Shown here piece by piece: positions 16,252-23,247 of a DNA stretch of 30,762 nt. The translations under genes were made by a program, and so were the position numbers. Origin of the DNA: an uncultured Eubacteriales bacterium. Lineage in GTDB: Bacteria > Bacillota > Clostridia > Oscillospirales > CAG-272. The DNA lies in the NCBI GenBank assembly GCA_900545935.1, contig URAP01000022.1, forward strand, positions 1 to 30,762. The letters are read 5' to 3'. The notes under the pieces were generated by a model that had not been told where the DNA came from, did not search any database, and worked only from the letters and a program-made list of their open reading frames with translations. The stretch's first letter is position 1; the number at the start of each line of letters is the position of its first letter.

Positions 16252-17540
16252 TGCAGAGACGACCGCTTGCTGACCGACTGCGCCCGACCTCGTTTGCGGA
16301 GGTTGCGGGACAGCGGCATCTGCTCGGAGAGGGCGGGGCACTTGCCGCCATGATAGAGCGCGGCTACCTGCCCAATATGATATTCTGGGGACCTCCCGGC
16401 ACGGGCAAGACCACCGTCGCCGGTATCATCGCAGCGCGCTCCGGCATGACGCTGCATCGGCTCAATGCAACGAGCGCTTCGACTCAGGATGTTAAGGACG
16501 TTATAGCCGAATCGGGCACGCTGCTCGGCTCGGCGGGCACGCTGCTCTACCTCGACGAGATACAGTATTTCAACAAAAAACAGCAGCAGACGCTGCTCGA
16601 GTCGCTCGAGAGCGGCAGTGTAACACTTATCGCTTCTACGACCGAGAATCCGTATATGTACGTGTACAATGCGCTCATATCGCGCTCGGTGGTATTTGAA
16701 TTCAAGTCGCTTGCGCCCTGCGAGATATCCGGCGTTCTGCTGCGCGGGCTCGGCGAGCTGAACGGCGAGCAGTGCGGAAATGCGCTTGCACCTACCGTAC
16801 ATGACGGCGAGAGCTATACCGCCGAGGGCGGCGAGCGTGCAATATCCGACGGTGCGCTTGACTATATCAGCCGCGCGGCGGCGGGGGATGTGCGCCGATC
16901 GCTCAATATTCTCGAGGCGGCATATTTCAGCGGCACCGGGAGCGTAATTACTTCAGAGGACGCGCGTTCCGCATCGCCCGAATACGGCACGAATTTCGAC
17001 CGCGACGGCACGGTCCATTATGACCTGCTCTCGGCGCTTCAGAAGTCGATTCGTGGCTCCGACCCGGATGCGGCGATATTCTATCTCGTTCGCATACTCG
17101 AGGGCGGTGACCTTATAGGCGCGTGCAGGAGGCTGCTCGTTATCGCGTCGGAGGATATAGGCTGCGCCTATCCGCAGGCTGCGCCTATCGTTTATTCCTG
17201 CGTTGCGGCGGCGAAGGAGCTCGGTATGCCCGAGGCTTCCATCCCGCTCTCAAATGCGGTCATAACGCTCGCGACGGCGCCGAAGTCGAACAGCGCCCAC
17301 ATGGCATACGAGCGCGCAAAGGCGGTGTATTCGTCCGGAAAGGGACTCGAGATACCGAGCTACATGCGCCCGTCCGATCGCTACGAGGGTTATAAGTATC
17401 CCCACGACTACCCGAACAGCTATGTCGAGCAGCAGTATCTGCCGTCCGACGTTGCCGGTCAGCGCTTCTATGAATACGGTGCAAATAAGAACGAACAGGC
17501 TGCGCGCGCCTACTGGGAGAAGATAAAAGGCACGAAGTGA
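16251..17540 (+). CDS. rarA: Replication-associated recombination protein A (AAA+ ATPase)
   Basis: RarA/MgsA is a clamp-loader-like AAA+ ATPase that acts at stalled replication forks. It is 429 residues, the usual length. It shows the N-terminal PLADRLRPTSFAEVAGQRHL, Walker A GPPGTGKTT (47-55), Walker B LYLDEIQYFNKKQQQTLL (about 98-115; the common form is DEIHRFNK), sensor 1 ASTTENPY, and the C-terminal helical domain with EDIGCAYPQA, LPLSNAVI-like IPLSNAVITLATAPKSNSAH, and HDYPNSYVEQQYLP. The ATG shares its A with the dxs stop (TGATG), so translation is coupled; no functional link to isoprenoid synthesis is known. Confidence 0.93.
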   Translation: MQRRPLADRLRPTSFAEVAGQRHLLGEGGALAAMIERGYLPNMIFWGPPGTGKTTVAGIIAARSGMTLHRLNATSASTQDVKDVIAESGTLLGSAGTLLYLDEIQYFNKKQQQTLLESLESGSVTLIASTTENPYMYVYNALISRSVVFEFKSLAPCEISGVLLRGLGELNGEQCGNALAPTVHDGESYTAEGGERAISDGALDYISRAAAGDVRRSLNILEAAYFSGTGSVITSEDARSASPEYGTNFDRDGTVHYDLLSALQKSIRGSDPDAAIFYLVRILEGGDLIGACRRLLVIASEDIGCAYPQAAPIVYSCVAAAKELGMPEASIPLSNAVITLATAPKSNSAHMAYERAKAVYSSGKGLEIPSYMRPSDRYEGYKYPHDYPNSYVEQQYLPSDVAGQRFYEYGANKNEQAARAYWEKIKGTK

Positions 17541-17580
17541 TCCTGCGCGCTGTGAGCTGCACGGAACGGCTACGATAACA

Positions 17581-17622
17581 GCGAAATTGCTCTGATAATA
17601 AGCGAAATTATTCTGATAATAA
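17581..17622. repeat. 21-bp tandem duplication
   Basis: GCGAAATTGCTCTGATAATAA (17581-17601) is followed directly by a second copy (17602-17622) with two mismatches. It lies between the rarA stop and its terminator, in otherwise empty sequence. It looks like a recent slippage duplication in non-coding DNA. Confidence 0.75.
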
Positions 17623-17634
17623 ATGAAAAAACAG

Positions 17635-17679
17635 GGCGGTCCGGTGCTTATATTCTGCATCGGATCGCCATGCTTTTTT
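17635..17679 (+). terminator. Terminator of dxs-rarA
   Basis: A 13-bp stem with two G-T pairs (17635-17647 and 17657-17669, 9-base loop) is followed after ATGC by six T (17674-17679). A-rich sequence precedes it. Confidence 0.85.
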
Positions 17680-17791
17680 CTGCTGATATTTGACACGGGT
17701 GCCGCTTATGTATTCTTCGCTGTCGTGTCGGACTGTATTTTATCTATCATTCGATTTCTTGTATTGATAAGCGGAGACGATTCTGCTTGAC

Positions 17792-17833
17792 TTAAAAATG
17801 CCGGAAGCCCGCATAAATACAGGCTTTCGGCAT
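17792..17833 (-). terminator. Terminator of the DUF1700-DUF4097 operon
   Basis: A 12-bp stem with one wobble pair (17798-17809 and 17822-17833, 12-base loop). Read on the minus strand it is followed by TTTTTAAG. It starts 10 bases after the stop of the DUF4097 gene and faces the rarA terminator 112 bases away. Confidence 0.85.
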
Positions 17834-17843
17834 TCTTTGTCCG

Positions 17844-18746
17844 TTATTCCGTCTCAGCTGTCTCGGTATCGCCTTCGGTGCTTTCGCTTACGCCCGGTTC
17901 GACGAGAGTGATAGAGCCTTTATCGGCTGTGGCGGTGAGCTTGGTCGGCAGGGTGGTCTCGGTGATATAGCTGTCGCCCGCATCTGCGGTATATACTGAT
18001 ATCTTGCCGAGCGGTGCGAGCAGCTGATACTCGCACTCTGTCTGACCGGTGATAACCAGTCGAATATTGCCGTCTGCGGTGTGCAGATCGGTTTTTCCGA
18101 CATAGATGGGATTCTCAAATAGGATATCTCCCGCTCCTGTGTCTGCGGCTATCGAAACGCTCGCATCGGTCTTGGAGCTTGACGCTATGTTGCCTTCGCC
18201 GACGTTGATCACAATATCCGCCTTTCCGCTGAGCGAATCGAGCGTTACGTCGCCGCGTTCTACGTTTATGCTTATCTTTCGGACGGCGAGCTTGTCGGGC
18301 AGAGAGATAATGACCTCGCGCGTTTCGGCATGGGAATGGATGCCTCGGCTGACGAACGGGAATAGATATCTCATTCCGTCAAAGGATATGCCGTCGGACG
18401 ACATTCCGATCAGAGCAATCGGACCGAAACCGTCCTTGATCTTAAGCTCGCTTCCGGTCGTTGAGAGGCTGTAACGGTACTTTTCAAAGCCGACGAGCTT
18501 GACCGTCGGACGGTCGCCGCCTCCCTCTATACGTACACTGCAGCTGCCGAGCTCGAGACTGATCTTGCCTATCGCCTCGTTTGAAATATCGACCTCGGTA
18601 ACGGTGCGGTTGTTTTCATCATAGGAGTAGGAGTAAATGTCGATGCCGTCTGACTTGGCTCCGGCACTTCCGACAGCGCAAACGATGATGCCTGCAACGA
18701 TGAGCACTGCCGCGACTATGAGAAATATTATCGAACGCGGTTTCAT
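17844..18746 (-). CDS. DUF4097-type membrane-anchored beta-strand repeat protein
   Basis: The 300-residue protein begins with a short basic head and one hydrophobic helix (about 7-29, IIFLIVAAVLIVAGIIVCAV), so it is probably anchored in the membrane with the rest outside. The body is a series of short strands with repeated turns such as ISLELGSCSVRIEGG, ISINVERGDVTLDSLSGKAD, IVINVGEGNI and ADTGAGDILF, the right-handed beta pattern of DUF4097 (putative adhesin) proteins. The C-terminus is acidic and Thr/Glu-rich (ESTEGDTETAETE). Its ATG overlaps the stop of the DUF1700 gene by one base. Such pairs often accompany a PadR regulator and are linked to envelope stress; no PadR gene is present here. 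The molecular function is unknown. Confidence 0.78.
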   Translation of the reverse strand: MKPRSIIFLIVAAVLIVAGIIVCAVGSAGAKSDGIDIYSYSYDENNRTVTEVDISNEAIGKISLELGSCSVRIEGGGDRPTVKLVGFEKYRYSLSTTGSELKIKDGFGPIALIGMSSDGISFDGMRYLFPFVSRGIHSHAETREVIISLPDKLAVRKISINVERGDVTLDSLSGKADIVINVGEGNIASSSKTDASVSIAADTGAGDILFENPIYVGKTDLHTADGNIRLVITGQTECEYQLLAPLGKISVYTADAGDSYITETTLPTKLTATADKGSITLVEPGVSESTEGDTETAETE

Positions 18747-20194
18747 CAGCGTTTAGCACACTCCTCTCTAAAACGGCAGATAATGCATTTCAGCCTATAC
18801 AGCAGATAGGTGGAAAGACGTACAAGGTATTTGAAGGTGTAGGGCATTATGCGTACGAGCAGGTTGTATATCAGTATACATGCGCCGAGTGCGATTCCCG
18901 CACTCATGATGCCTATACCTATTTCATATATACCTATCGGCGCGGCGGAGCCGAGCTGTGTAATGCCGTAGATTATCGAGACAAGGGTAAATGCCGTACC
19001 GATCGCCGCAAGTCCTGCGATGGACAGCGCAAGCCCGAGGAACAGCACTCCGTCGAGCAGGAATATCGCCGCCGCAGCGATAGCTGCGAGCAGTGCGGCA
19101 GGCAGCGAGAGCGGTAGCGAGCCGAGGACTATGCCGTAGAATGTCTTTTTAGACTCACTTGTTTTGAGCTTTGCCCACTCGAGCGGTGCTCCGCGGTATA
19201 TGTATTCTCTTATGCCCGGGCGGTAGCTGTCATAGTCGTCCGCATATTCCGGCTCTATATTACGGTATACGGTGCCGCTCATATTGTCCGTGCTGTTTGC
19301 GGCGCGGTAAGCCGCCTCGTATGCGTCGGAGGCAAAGCCGTCCGGCACGGTATCGAATTCGCGGGTGCTTGTCGCCGCGTCGTCTATCAGAAATTCCTCA
19401 GGCTCGGAGCGCAGACCTACGCGTGTATTTCCGCGAAGTACCCTTGCCGGCGCTCTGTGCTGCGGAGGTGCAGTCGCCATCGGCGCTGCTGCGGGCTGAT
19501 TCTCAGGGCATATGTCGTCGGTGATAAGCGCACCGCCGGCTTCGCCAGCTGCCGCCGATATACCGTCGGTGTCCGCTGCTCCGACAGCGGTGAATGCTCC
19601 GGGGCTTCCGAGCGCTGCCGCATTACTGTCAAGCTGCACGCCGACGGACGGAATTCCTTGTCCGTTATTGTTAGATGCGCTGCCTGTTTGAGCTCCGGCA
19701 GCTTCGGTTATCATGCTGTTGTCGGTGTCGTTTGTGTTCTCGTCGTGCACATCTGTGACCGGTGCGGAGGAGACACGCTCTTCGGTATCGATCGGTTCGG
19801 TATCGAATCCGGCGCCGCGTGCAGCATTTTCGGCGTTTGCGACGATCTCGGATGTCATGACGCGCTCGGACTTTTCGGGGGCTGAGGTATCTTCGGTGTC
19901 TGCGATAGCTTCAATATGTGAGGGCATACCGTCCCCGTCGGTGTCGTCGTCCTCGTCGGCATTTTGTGGCCGCTCGGCTGTGTGGCGCGCTTTCTTTGAG
20001 TTTATCAGCTCAATGAGATTCGAAACAATCGTGTCGATATTGCCGAGCGATGTCATCTGCTCGTCGAGATCCTCCTCGGATATGTTGTCAAAATATCTGC
20101 CGAACTGCTCAACGTATATTTCAGCGTCGCTCGGGTCGACCCCGCCTGCGAGCAGACGCTCGCGGAGCTGCTCGAGAAAAACGGATGAATCCAT
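18746..20194 (-). CDS. DUF1700/HAAS-domain membrane protein with long disordered linker
   Basis: This 482-residue protein starts with the helical HAAS/DUF1700 domain (about 1-70: FLEQLRERLLAGGVDPSD, YVEQFGRYFDNISEEDLDEQ, SLGNIDTIVSNLIELIN). About 270 low-complexity residues rich in Asp, Thr, Ala and Ser follow, and then a C-terminal block of three or four membrane helices (SLPAALLAAIAAAAIFLLDG, LFLGLALSIAGLAAIG, IGIMSAGIALGACILIYNLL) and a basic tail. The start at 20194 is chosen because AAAGGAAAG precedes it and the conserved domain begins there; the frame stays open upstream to 20590 but runs antisense through trmB and its promoter. Typical DUF1700 proteins are near 200 residues, so the linker is an expansion. 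DUF4097 is coupled downstream. Function unknown, probably envelope stress sensing. Confidence 0.75.
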   Translation of the reverse strand: MDSSVFLEQLRERLLAGGVDPSDAEIYVEQFGRYFDNISEEDLDEQMTSLGNIDTIVSNLIELINSKKARHTAERPQNADEDDDTDGDGMPSHIEAIADTEDTSAPEKSERVMTSEIVANAENAARGAGFDTEPIDTEERVSSAPVTDVHDENTNDTDNSMITEAAGAQTGSASNNNGQGIPSVGVQLDSNAAALGSPGAFTAVGAADTDGISAAAGEAGGALITDDICPENQPAAAPMATAPPQHRAPARVLRGNTRVGLRSEPEEFLIDDAATSTREFDTVPDGFASDAYEAAYRAANSTDNMSGTVYRNIEPEYADDYDSYRPGIREYIYRGAPLEWAKLKTSESKKTFYGIVLGSLPLSLPAALLAAIAAAAIFLLDGVLFLGLALSIAGLAAIGTAFTLVSIIYGITQLGSAAPIGIYEIGIGIMSAGIALGACILIYNLLVRIMPYTFKYLVRLSTYLLYRLKCIICRFREECAKR

Positions 20195-20303
20195 TATCGG
20201 CTCTTTCCTTTCGGTTGAAGTGGTGTTTTTGCAATGATATAAATATATGCGCCTGCGGCGCGGGAATTGCATAAAGACTCGAATATGCCGCCCCTCTCGC
20301 CGA

Positions 20304-20332
20304 TTGACAAAAAAGGTGCAGCCTGATATAAT
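20304..20332 (+). promoter_or_regulatory. Consensus SigA promoter of trmB
   Basis: TTGACA (20304-20309), exactly 17 bases and TATAAT (20327-20332). The start should be near 20339 with a leader of about 43 bases. The divergent DUF1700 gene starts at 20194; no equally clear promoter was found for it in the 187-base gap. A G/C-rich 5-bp hairpin (GCGCC-TGC-GGCGC, about 20249-20261) lies in that gap. Confidence 0.85.
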
Positions 20333-20381
20333 GTTGTATAAATCCATTGTCAGTATATCATATAACGGAGTAAATTGCAAT

Positions 20382-21101
20382 ATGAGAGTACGAAAAAAAC
20401 GTAACGGCGAGCGCCGTCTCGCTGCGTGTGCGCACCTGCTTACCGCCGATCCGGCGCATGTGTTCGGCGAGACCGACAAGCCGCTGCGGGTCGAGATAGG
20501 CTGCGGCAAGGGGCGCTTTATAACCGAGACGGCGGTCGGGAATCCCGGGTATAATTTTATCGCCGTAGAGCTGGTGACCGATGTTATCATGCTCGCTATG
20601 GAAAAGGCTATGGCACTCGAGGGCGGCTGCCCGGATAATCTGCGCTTTTATTCGGGAAATGCCGACCGCATCGACGAGCTGTTCTCGGCGCACTCGATAG
20701 ATCGGATATATCTGAATTTCAGCGACCCGTGGCCTAAGGCGCGTCATGCAAAGCGCCGCCTGACCTATCGCAGCTTTCTCGCACGGTATGCGCGCGTGCT
20801 CCGCGACGGCGGCGACCTCGCGATAAAGACCGATAACGACGCGCTGTTTGATTTTACGCTTGAAGAGCTTGCGGAGTCGGGCTGGACGGTGCTCGAGCAG
20901 ACGCGCGACCTGCACGCAAGTCCGTACGCGGAGGGTAATGTGATGACCGAGTATGAGATGGCTTTCTCCGAAAAGGGCAAGAATATCAACTATGTACGCG
21001 CTCTGCCGCCGACAGAGCAGACGGAGCATGCCTCATCAGCGCCGCTCGAGCAGACCGAGACGGCTGAAACGGCTGAAACGGCTGAAGCCGAACGGGCATA
21101 G
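20382..21101 (+). CDS. trmB: tRNA (guanine-N7-)-methyltransferase
   Basis: TrmB uses S-adenosylmethionine to methylate G46 of tRNA. The 239-residue protein has the SAM site VEIGCGKGRF (37-46), VELVTDV (62-68), the family hallmark LNFSDPWPKARHAKRRLT (111-128) with catalytic Asp in DPWPK, and the C-terminal YEMAFSEKG. The start at 20382 is supported by ACGGAG 11 bases upstream and by the promoter at 20304-20332, which excludes upstream in-frame starts. About 25 residues of Thr/Glu/Ala-rich tail (residues 215-239) extend beyond the usual end, partly encoded by a 9-bp tandem repeat. Monocistronic, with a hairpin terminator downstream. Confidence 0.93.
   Translation: MRVRKKRNGERRLAACAHLLTADPAHVFGETDKPLRVEIGCGKGRFITETAVGNPGYNFIAVELVTDVIMLAMEKAMALEGGCPDNLRFYSGNADRIDELFSAHSIDRIYLNFSDPWPKARHAKRRLTYRSFLARYARVLRDGGDLAIKTDNDALFDFTLEELAESGWTVLEQTRDLHASPYAEGNVMTEYEMAFSEKGKNINYVRALPPTEQTEHASSAPLEQTETAETAETAEAERA
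21060..21086 (+). repeat. 9-bp tandem repeat in the trmB 3' end
   Basis: ACGGCTGAA is present three times in perfect tandem, coding for repeated Thr-Ala-Glu at the C-terminus of TrmB. It is in frame, so copy-number change would only alter tail length. Confidence 0.85.
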
Positions 21102-21190
21102 GTCGGGTCTGCTCATGAAGAGCTGACCGGTATGACAGACTGTGACGGCTCGTCTGATACGGAAGCGGAATTGAATAAAAATAAATAGGA

Positions 21191-21252
21191 AAGAAAAGAT
21201 CCACTTCAGATTTTGCGGCGTTTGCGTTTTTATCTGAGGCGGATCTTTTCTT
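21191..21252. terminator. Long hairpin terminator after trmB
   Basis: AAGAAAAGATCC (21191-21202) pairs perfectly with GGATCTTTTCTT (21241-21252); an inner stem (CTTCAGAT with ATCTGAGG) extends it. The outer stem is A/T-rich, giving T-rich 3' ends in both directions. The rest of the gap to 21408 has no clear feature. A short imperfect hairpin (about 21385-21416) overlaps the stop of the minus-strand reductase gene but lacks a T-run. Confidence 0.7.
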
Positions 21253-21408
21253 ATAATGTATTTGTCCGTATGATGCATCTGTCCGTACGCGCGGTGTGAC
21301 GGGCGGTCTGTTACACGGGTACGGAATGTATAGGTATAGAGGTGTATAATATGGGCGGGTATGCTGTGCTGCGTACGATACGGCGGTATGACGGTTCGAT
21401 AACGCCGC

Positions 21409-22503
21409 TCATACCACCTTTATGGCGAACTGCGGGCAGACGCCTGCGCAGTAGCCGCAGAGCACGCAGCGCGAGGTGTCGCAAAAGGCAACGCCTTCTC
21501 TCAGACTCATTGCCCCCTGACCGCAGCGGCGGACGCATCTGCCGCAGCCCTCGCAGTAGTCCTCGACGATCAGGCGGCGCGTGCGGCGGTCGGCGGCTCG
21601 GCGAAATTCCGGTGAAAACTCGCCCGTGCGCAGAAAACGCAGATTCTCATCCACCTCTTCGCAGGACTGCATTCCTATTGCAAGAACATCGCCGCAGCCG
21701 GAGTCGAGCGCAAATCGCAGAGCAAGCTCGGCGCGGCGTGACGGAGTAGGCTCCTCTCCGTCGCGGTCGCCGATATTTCTTGCTCCGTCGGAGGTGTCGG
21801 AGCCGAGCAGATGCCCGCCTCCGTAGACCTTCATCAGCATAGTGCCCATTCCCGCTTTGCGGCAGAGTCGGAGTTCGTGCTCCATTTCATCGCGCGCCAT
21901 GCGGCGTGTCTCGCGTGCGCTGCCGTGCGTGTCCGCATCCTCGTTCGAGCCTCGGATACCCACACCGTCGCGGTTGAACATGGCAAAAACGACATCAAGC
22001 ATCGTTCCGTCCGAGAGACGAAAATCCCTCGCGCCGCGAACGGCGGCGGTTGTGTGAGTGGATATTCCGAGCGCGCGAATGATGCCGTCAGCTCTGCACT
22101 CGCGCAGATATTCGAGCGCCTCCGCATGTCCGCGCAGCGTGTCCGCGCTCTCCTGCTCGTGCAGCATAAAAATATCTATACTATCAGTGCCGAGCCGGGC
22201 GAGTGCTTCATCGACCGCCTCGCGGGCAAGCTCGCGGTTGTAGGCATATGTCTTGGAGCAGATTATCGGACGGACCGTGCCGCCCTGCTCGCGATAGAGT
22301 CGTATGCCCTCTTTTATATACTCGTAGTTGTCGTAATACTGCGCCGTGTCTATAAAGTTTATTCCGCTGTGAAGCGCATGTGCGATCACCGCCGCACCCT
22401 CACTCAGCGGCAGATCGGCTCCGAGCCGTGATACCGTCAGAGAGCCGAAGCAGATTCGCGATACCTCTATTCCGCACCGTCCGAGTGTTGTATATTCGGT
22501 CAT
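21409..22503 (-). CDS. Aldo/keto reductase with C-terminal 2x[4Fe-4S] ferredoxin domain
   Basis: The 364-residue cytoplasmic protein joins an aldo/keto reductase barrel to a ferredoxin-like tail. The catalytic tetrad of the family is visible: Asp52 and Tyr57 in FIDTAQYYDNY, Lys84 in CSKTY and His115 in MLHE. The tail holds two CxxCxxCxxxC clusters (Cys317, 320, 323, 327 and Cys346, 349, 352, 356), the second followed by Pro, as in bacterial ferredoxins. Such fusions are common in anaerobic Clostridia; the electron partner and carbonyl substrate are unknown. AGGAG lies upstream of the start. It is separated from ireB by a terminator, so it is probably transcribed alone, though no clear promoter was found. 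Confidence 0.88.
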   Translation of the reverse strand: MTEYTTLGRCGIEVSRICFGSLTVSRLGADLPLSEGAAVIAHALHSGINFIDTAQYYDNYEYIKEGIRLYREQGGTVRPIICSKTYAYNRELAREAVDEALARLGTDSIDIFMLHEQESADTLRGHAEALEYLRECRADGIIRALGISTHTTAAVRGARDFRLSDGTMLDVVFAMFNRDGVGIRGSNEDADTHGSARETRRMARDEMEHELRLCRKAGMGTMLMKVYGGGHLLGSDTSDGARNIGDRDGEEPTPSRRAELALRFALDSGCGDVLAIGMQSCEEVDENLRFLRTGEFSPEFRRAADRRTRRLIVEDYCEGCGRCVRRCGQGAMSLREGVAFCDTSRCVLCGYCAGVCPQFAIKVV

Positions 22504-22561
22504 TTGTTTTCTCCTGATGTTTTTATGTTGCCGAGCCGTACGCTAAGCCGAACCTGTGACG

Positions 22562-22597
22562 AAAAACGCGCCCTTTCGCCTTCGGCGAAAAAGCGCG
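22562..22597 (-). terminator. Terminator of ireB
   Basis: CGCGC/GCGCG (22567-22571, 22593-22597), a 2x2 internal loop, TTTCGCC/GGCGAAA (22574-22580, 22584-22590) and a 3-base loop. On the minus strand the hairpin is followed by TTTTT (22566-22562). It lies 66 bases after the ireB stop. Confidence 0.85.
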
Positions 22598-22663
22598 CTT
22601 GCTCAAGGCATACCATACGATGCAGAGGTCGGATAGAGCGCTTTGCCGTACCCGATAAGCCTG

Positions 22664-22942
22664 TCATATACCGAGATAATATTTGATTATGCAGCTGAGC
22701 AGCTCATCGCGCTCAACCTTGCGGATCAGACTGCGGGCATTTTTATAGTTTGTGATATAGGTAGGATCCTCGGAGAGAAGATAGCCCACCATCTGATTTA
22801 TCGGATTGTAGCCTTTCTCCACGAGCGCCGCGTATACAGCGTTTATTATACGGCGTACCTCTGCATCGCGATCGTCGGCAATGGAGAAGGTCTGTGTGTT
22901 GGTAAAGTCGGCTGCGCCGCTGCGGTTCTGTCTTTCGTTCAT
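22664..22942 (-). CDS. ireB: IreB/ReoM family regulatory phosphoprotein
   Basis: IreB (ReoM, UPF0297) is a small substrate of the PASTA-domain Ser/Thr kinase (IreK/PrkC) that controls ClpCP-dependent turnover of MurA and so peptidoglycan synthesis. The 92-residue protein contains the near-invariant core EKGYNPINQMVGYLLSEDPTYI (about 43-64; a little over 20 residues, hence cited only by its ends EKGYNP and DPTYI) and KNARSLIRKVERDEL. The N-terminus is longer than usual; Thr16 in NTQTFS aligns best with the phosphorylated Thr of ReoM. GGGGGAGA precedes the start. Usually ireB sits with ruvX and alaS; here it stands alone with its own promoter and terminator. Confidence 0.93.
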   Translation of the reverse strand: MNERQNRSGAADFTNTQTFSIADDRDAEVRRIINAVYAALVEKGYNPINQMVGYLLSEDPTYITNYKNARSLIRKVERDELLSCIIKYYLGI

Positions 22943-23006
22943 GGCTGTATCTCCCCCTTATCGGCTGTGCGATGGTGCCGTGACGATTCACGACCCTTAC
23001 GGTATA

Positions 23007-23035
23007 ATTATAACACCGAGCGCTCGGTATATCAA
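23007..23035 (-). promoter_or_regulatory. ireB promoter containing a perfect 14-bp palindrome
   Basis: On the minus strand TTGATA (23035-23030), 17 bases and TATAAT (23012-23007). The spacer is almost filled by ACCGAGCGCTCGGT (23015-23028), which equals its own reverse complement. A symmetrical site between the -35 and -10 boxes is the classical position of a repressor operator or of a MerR-type activator site. Transcription would start near 23000. Confidence 0.7.
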
Positions 23036-23159
23036 GTCTTTTTTGGAATTAGACGTGTAATTTTCGTGTTTTTATCACATTTTTTTTGACATTGCGCAGC
23101 CAATTATGAAAACCGTGTAACCTTTGGTTTAATTTTACTTGAAAGATAATGTTTGATTC

Positions 23160-23188
23160 TTGAAAACGAGAGATACTTGGTATATAAT
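23160..23188 (+). promoter_or_regulatory. Promoter of the sortase gene
   Basis: TTGAAA (23160-23165), 17 bases and TATAAT (23183-23188); start near 23195. The upstream 110 bases are very A/T-rich with T-runs (for example 23082-23089), compatible with an UP-like element. Confidence 0.75.
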
Positions 23189-23247
23189 ATAATCGTCTGC
23201 GGAGGCTTATTCCGACAGAGAAAATTATGCGGGGCGGTGAGCATTCT

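Noticed and set aside
20195..20590. Longer DUF1700 protein starting near 20590
   Set aside because: The extra 132 codons run antisense through trmB and its consensus promoter; the ribosome site and the domain start support 20194.
22971..23010. Second plus-strand promoter (GTGACG-N17-TATAAT, ending about 23008)
   Set aside because: The -35 is weak, it overlaps the well-formed minus-strand ireB promoter, and the sortase gene already has a better promoter at 23160-23188.
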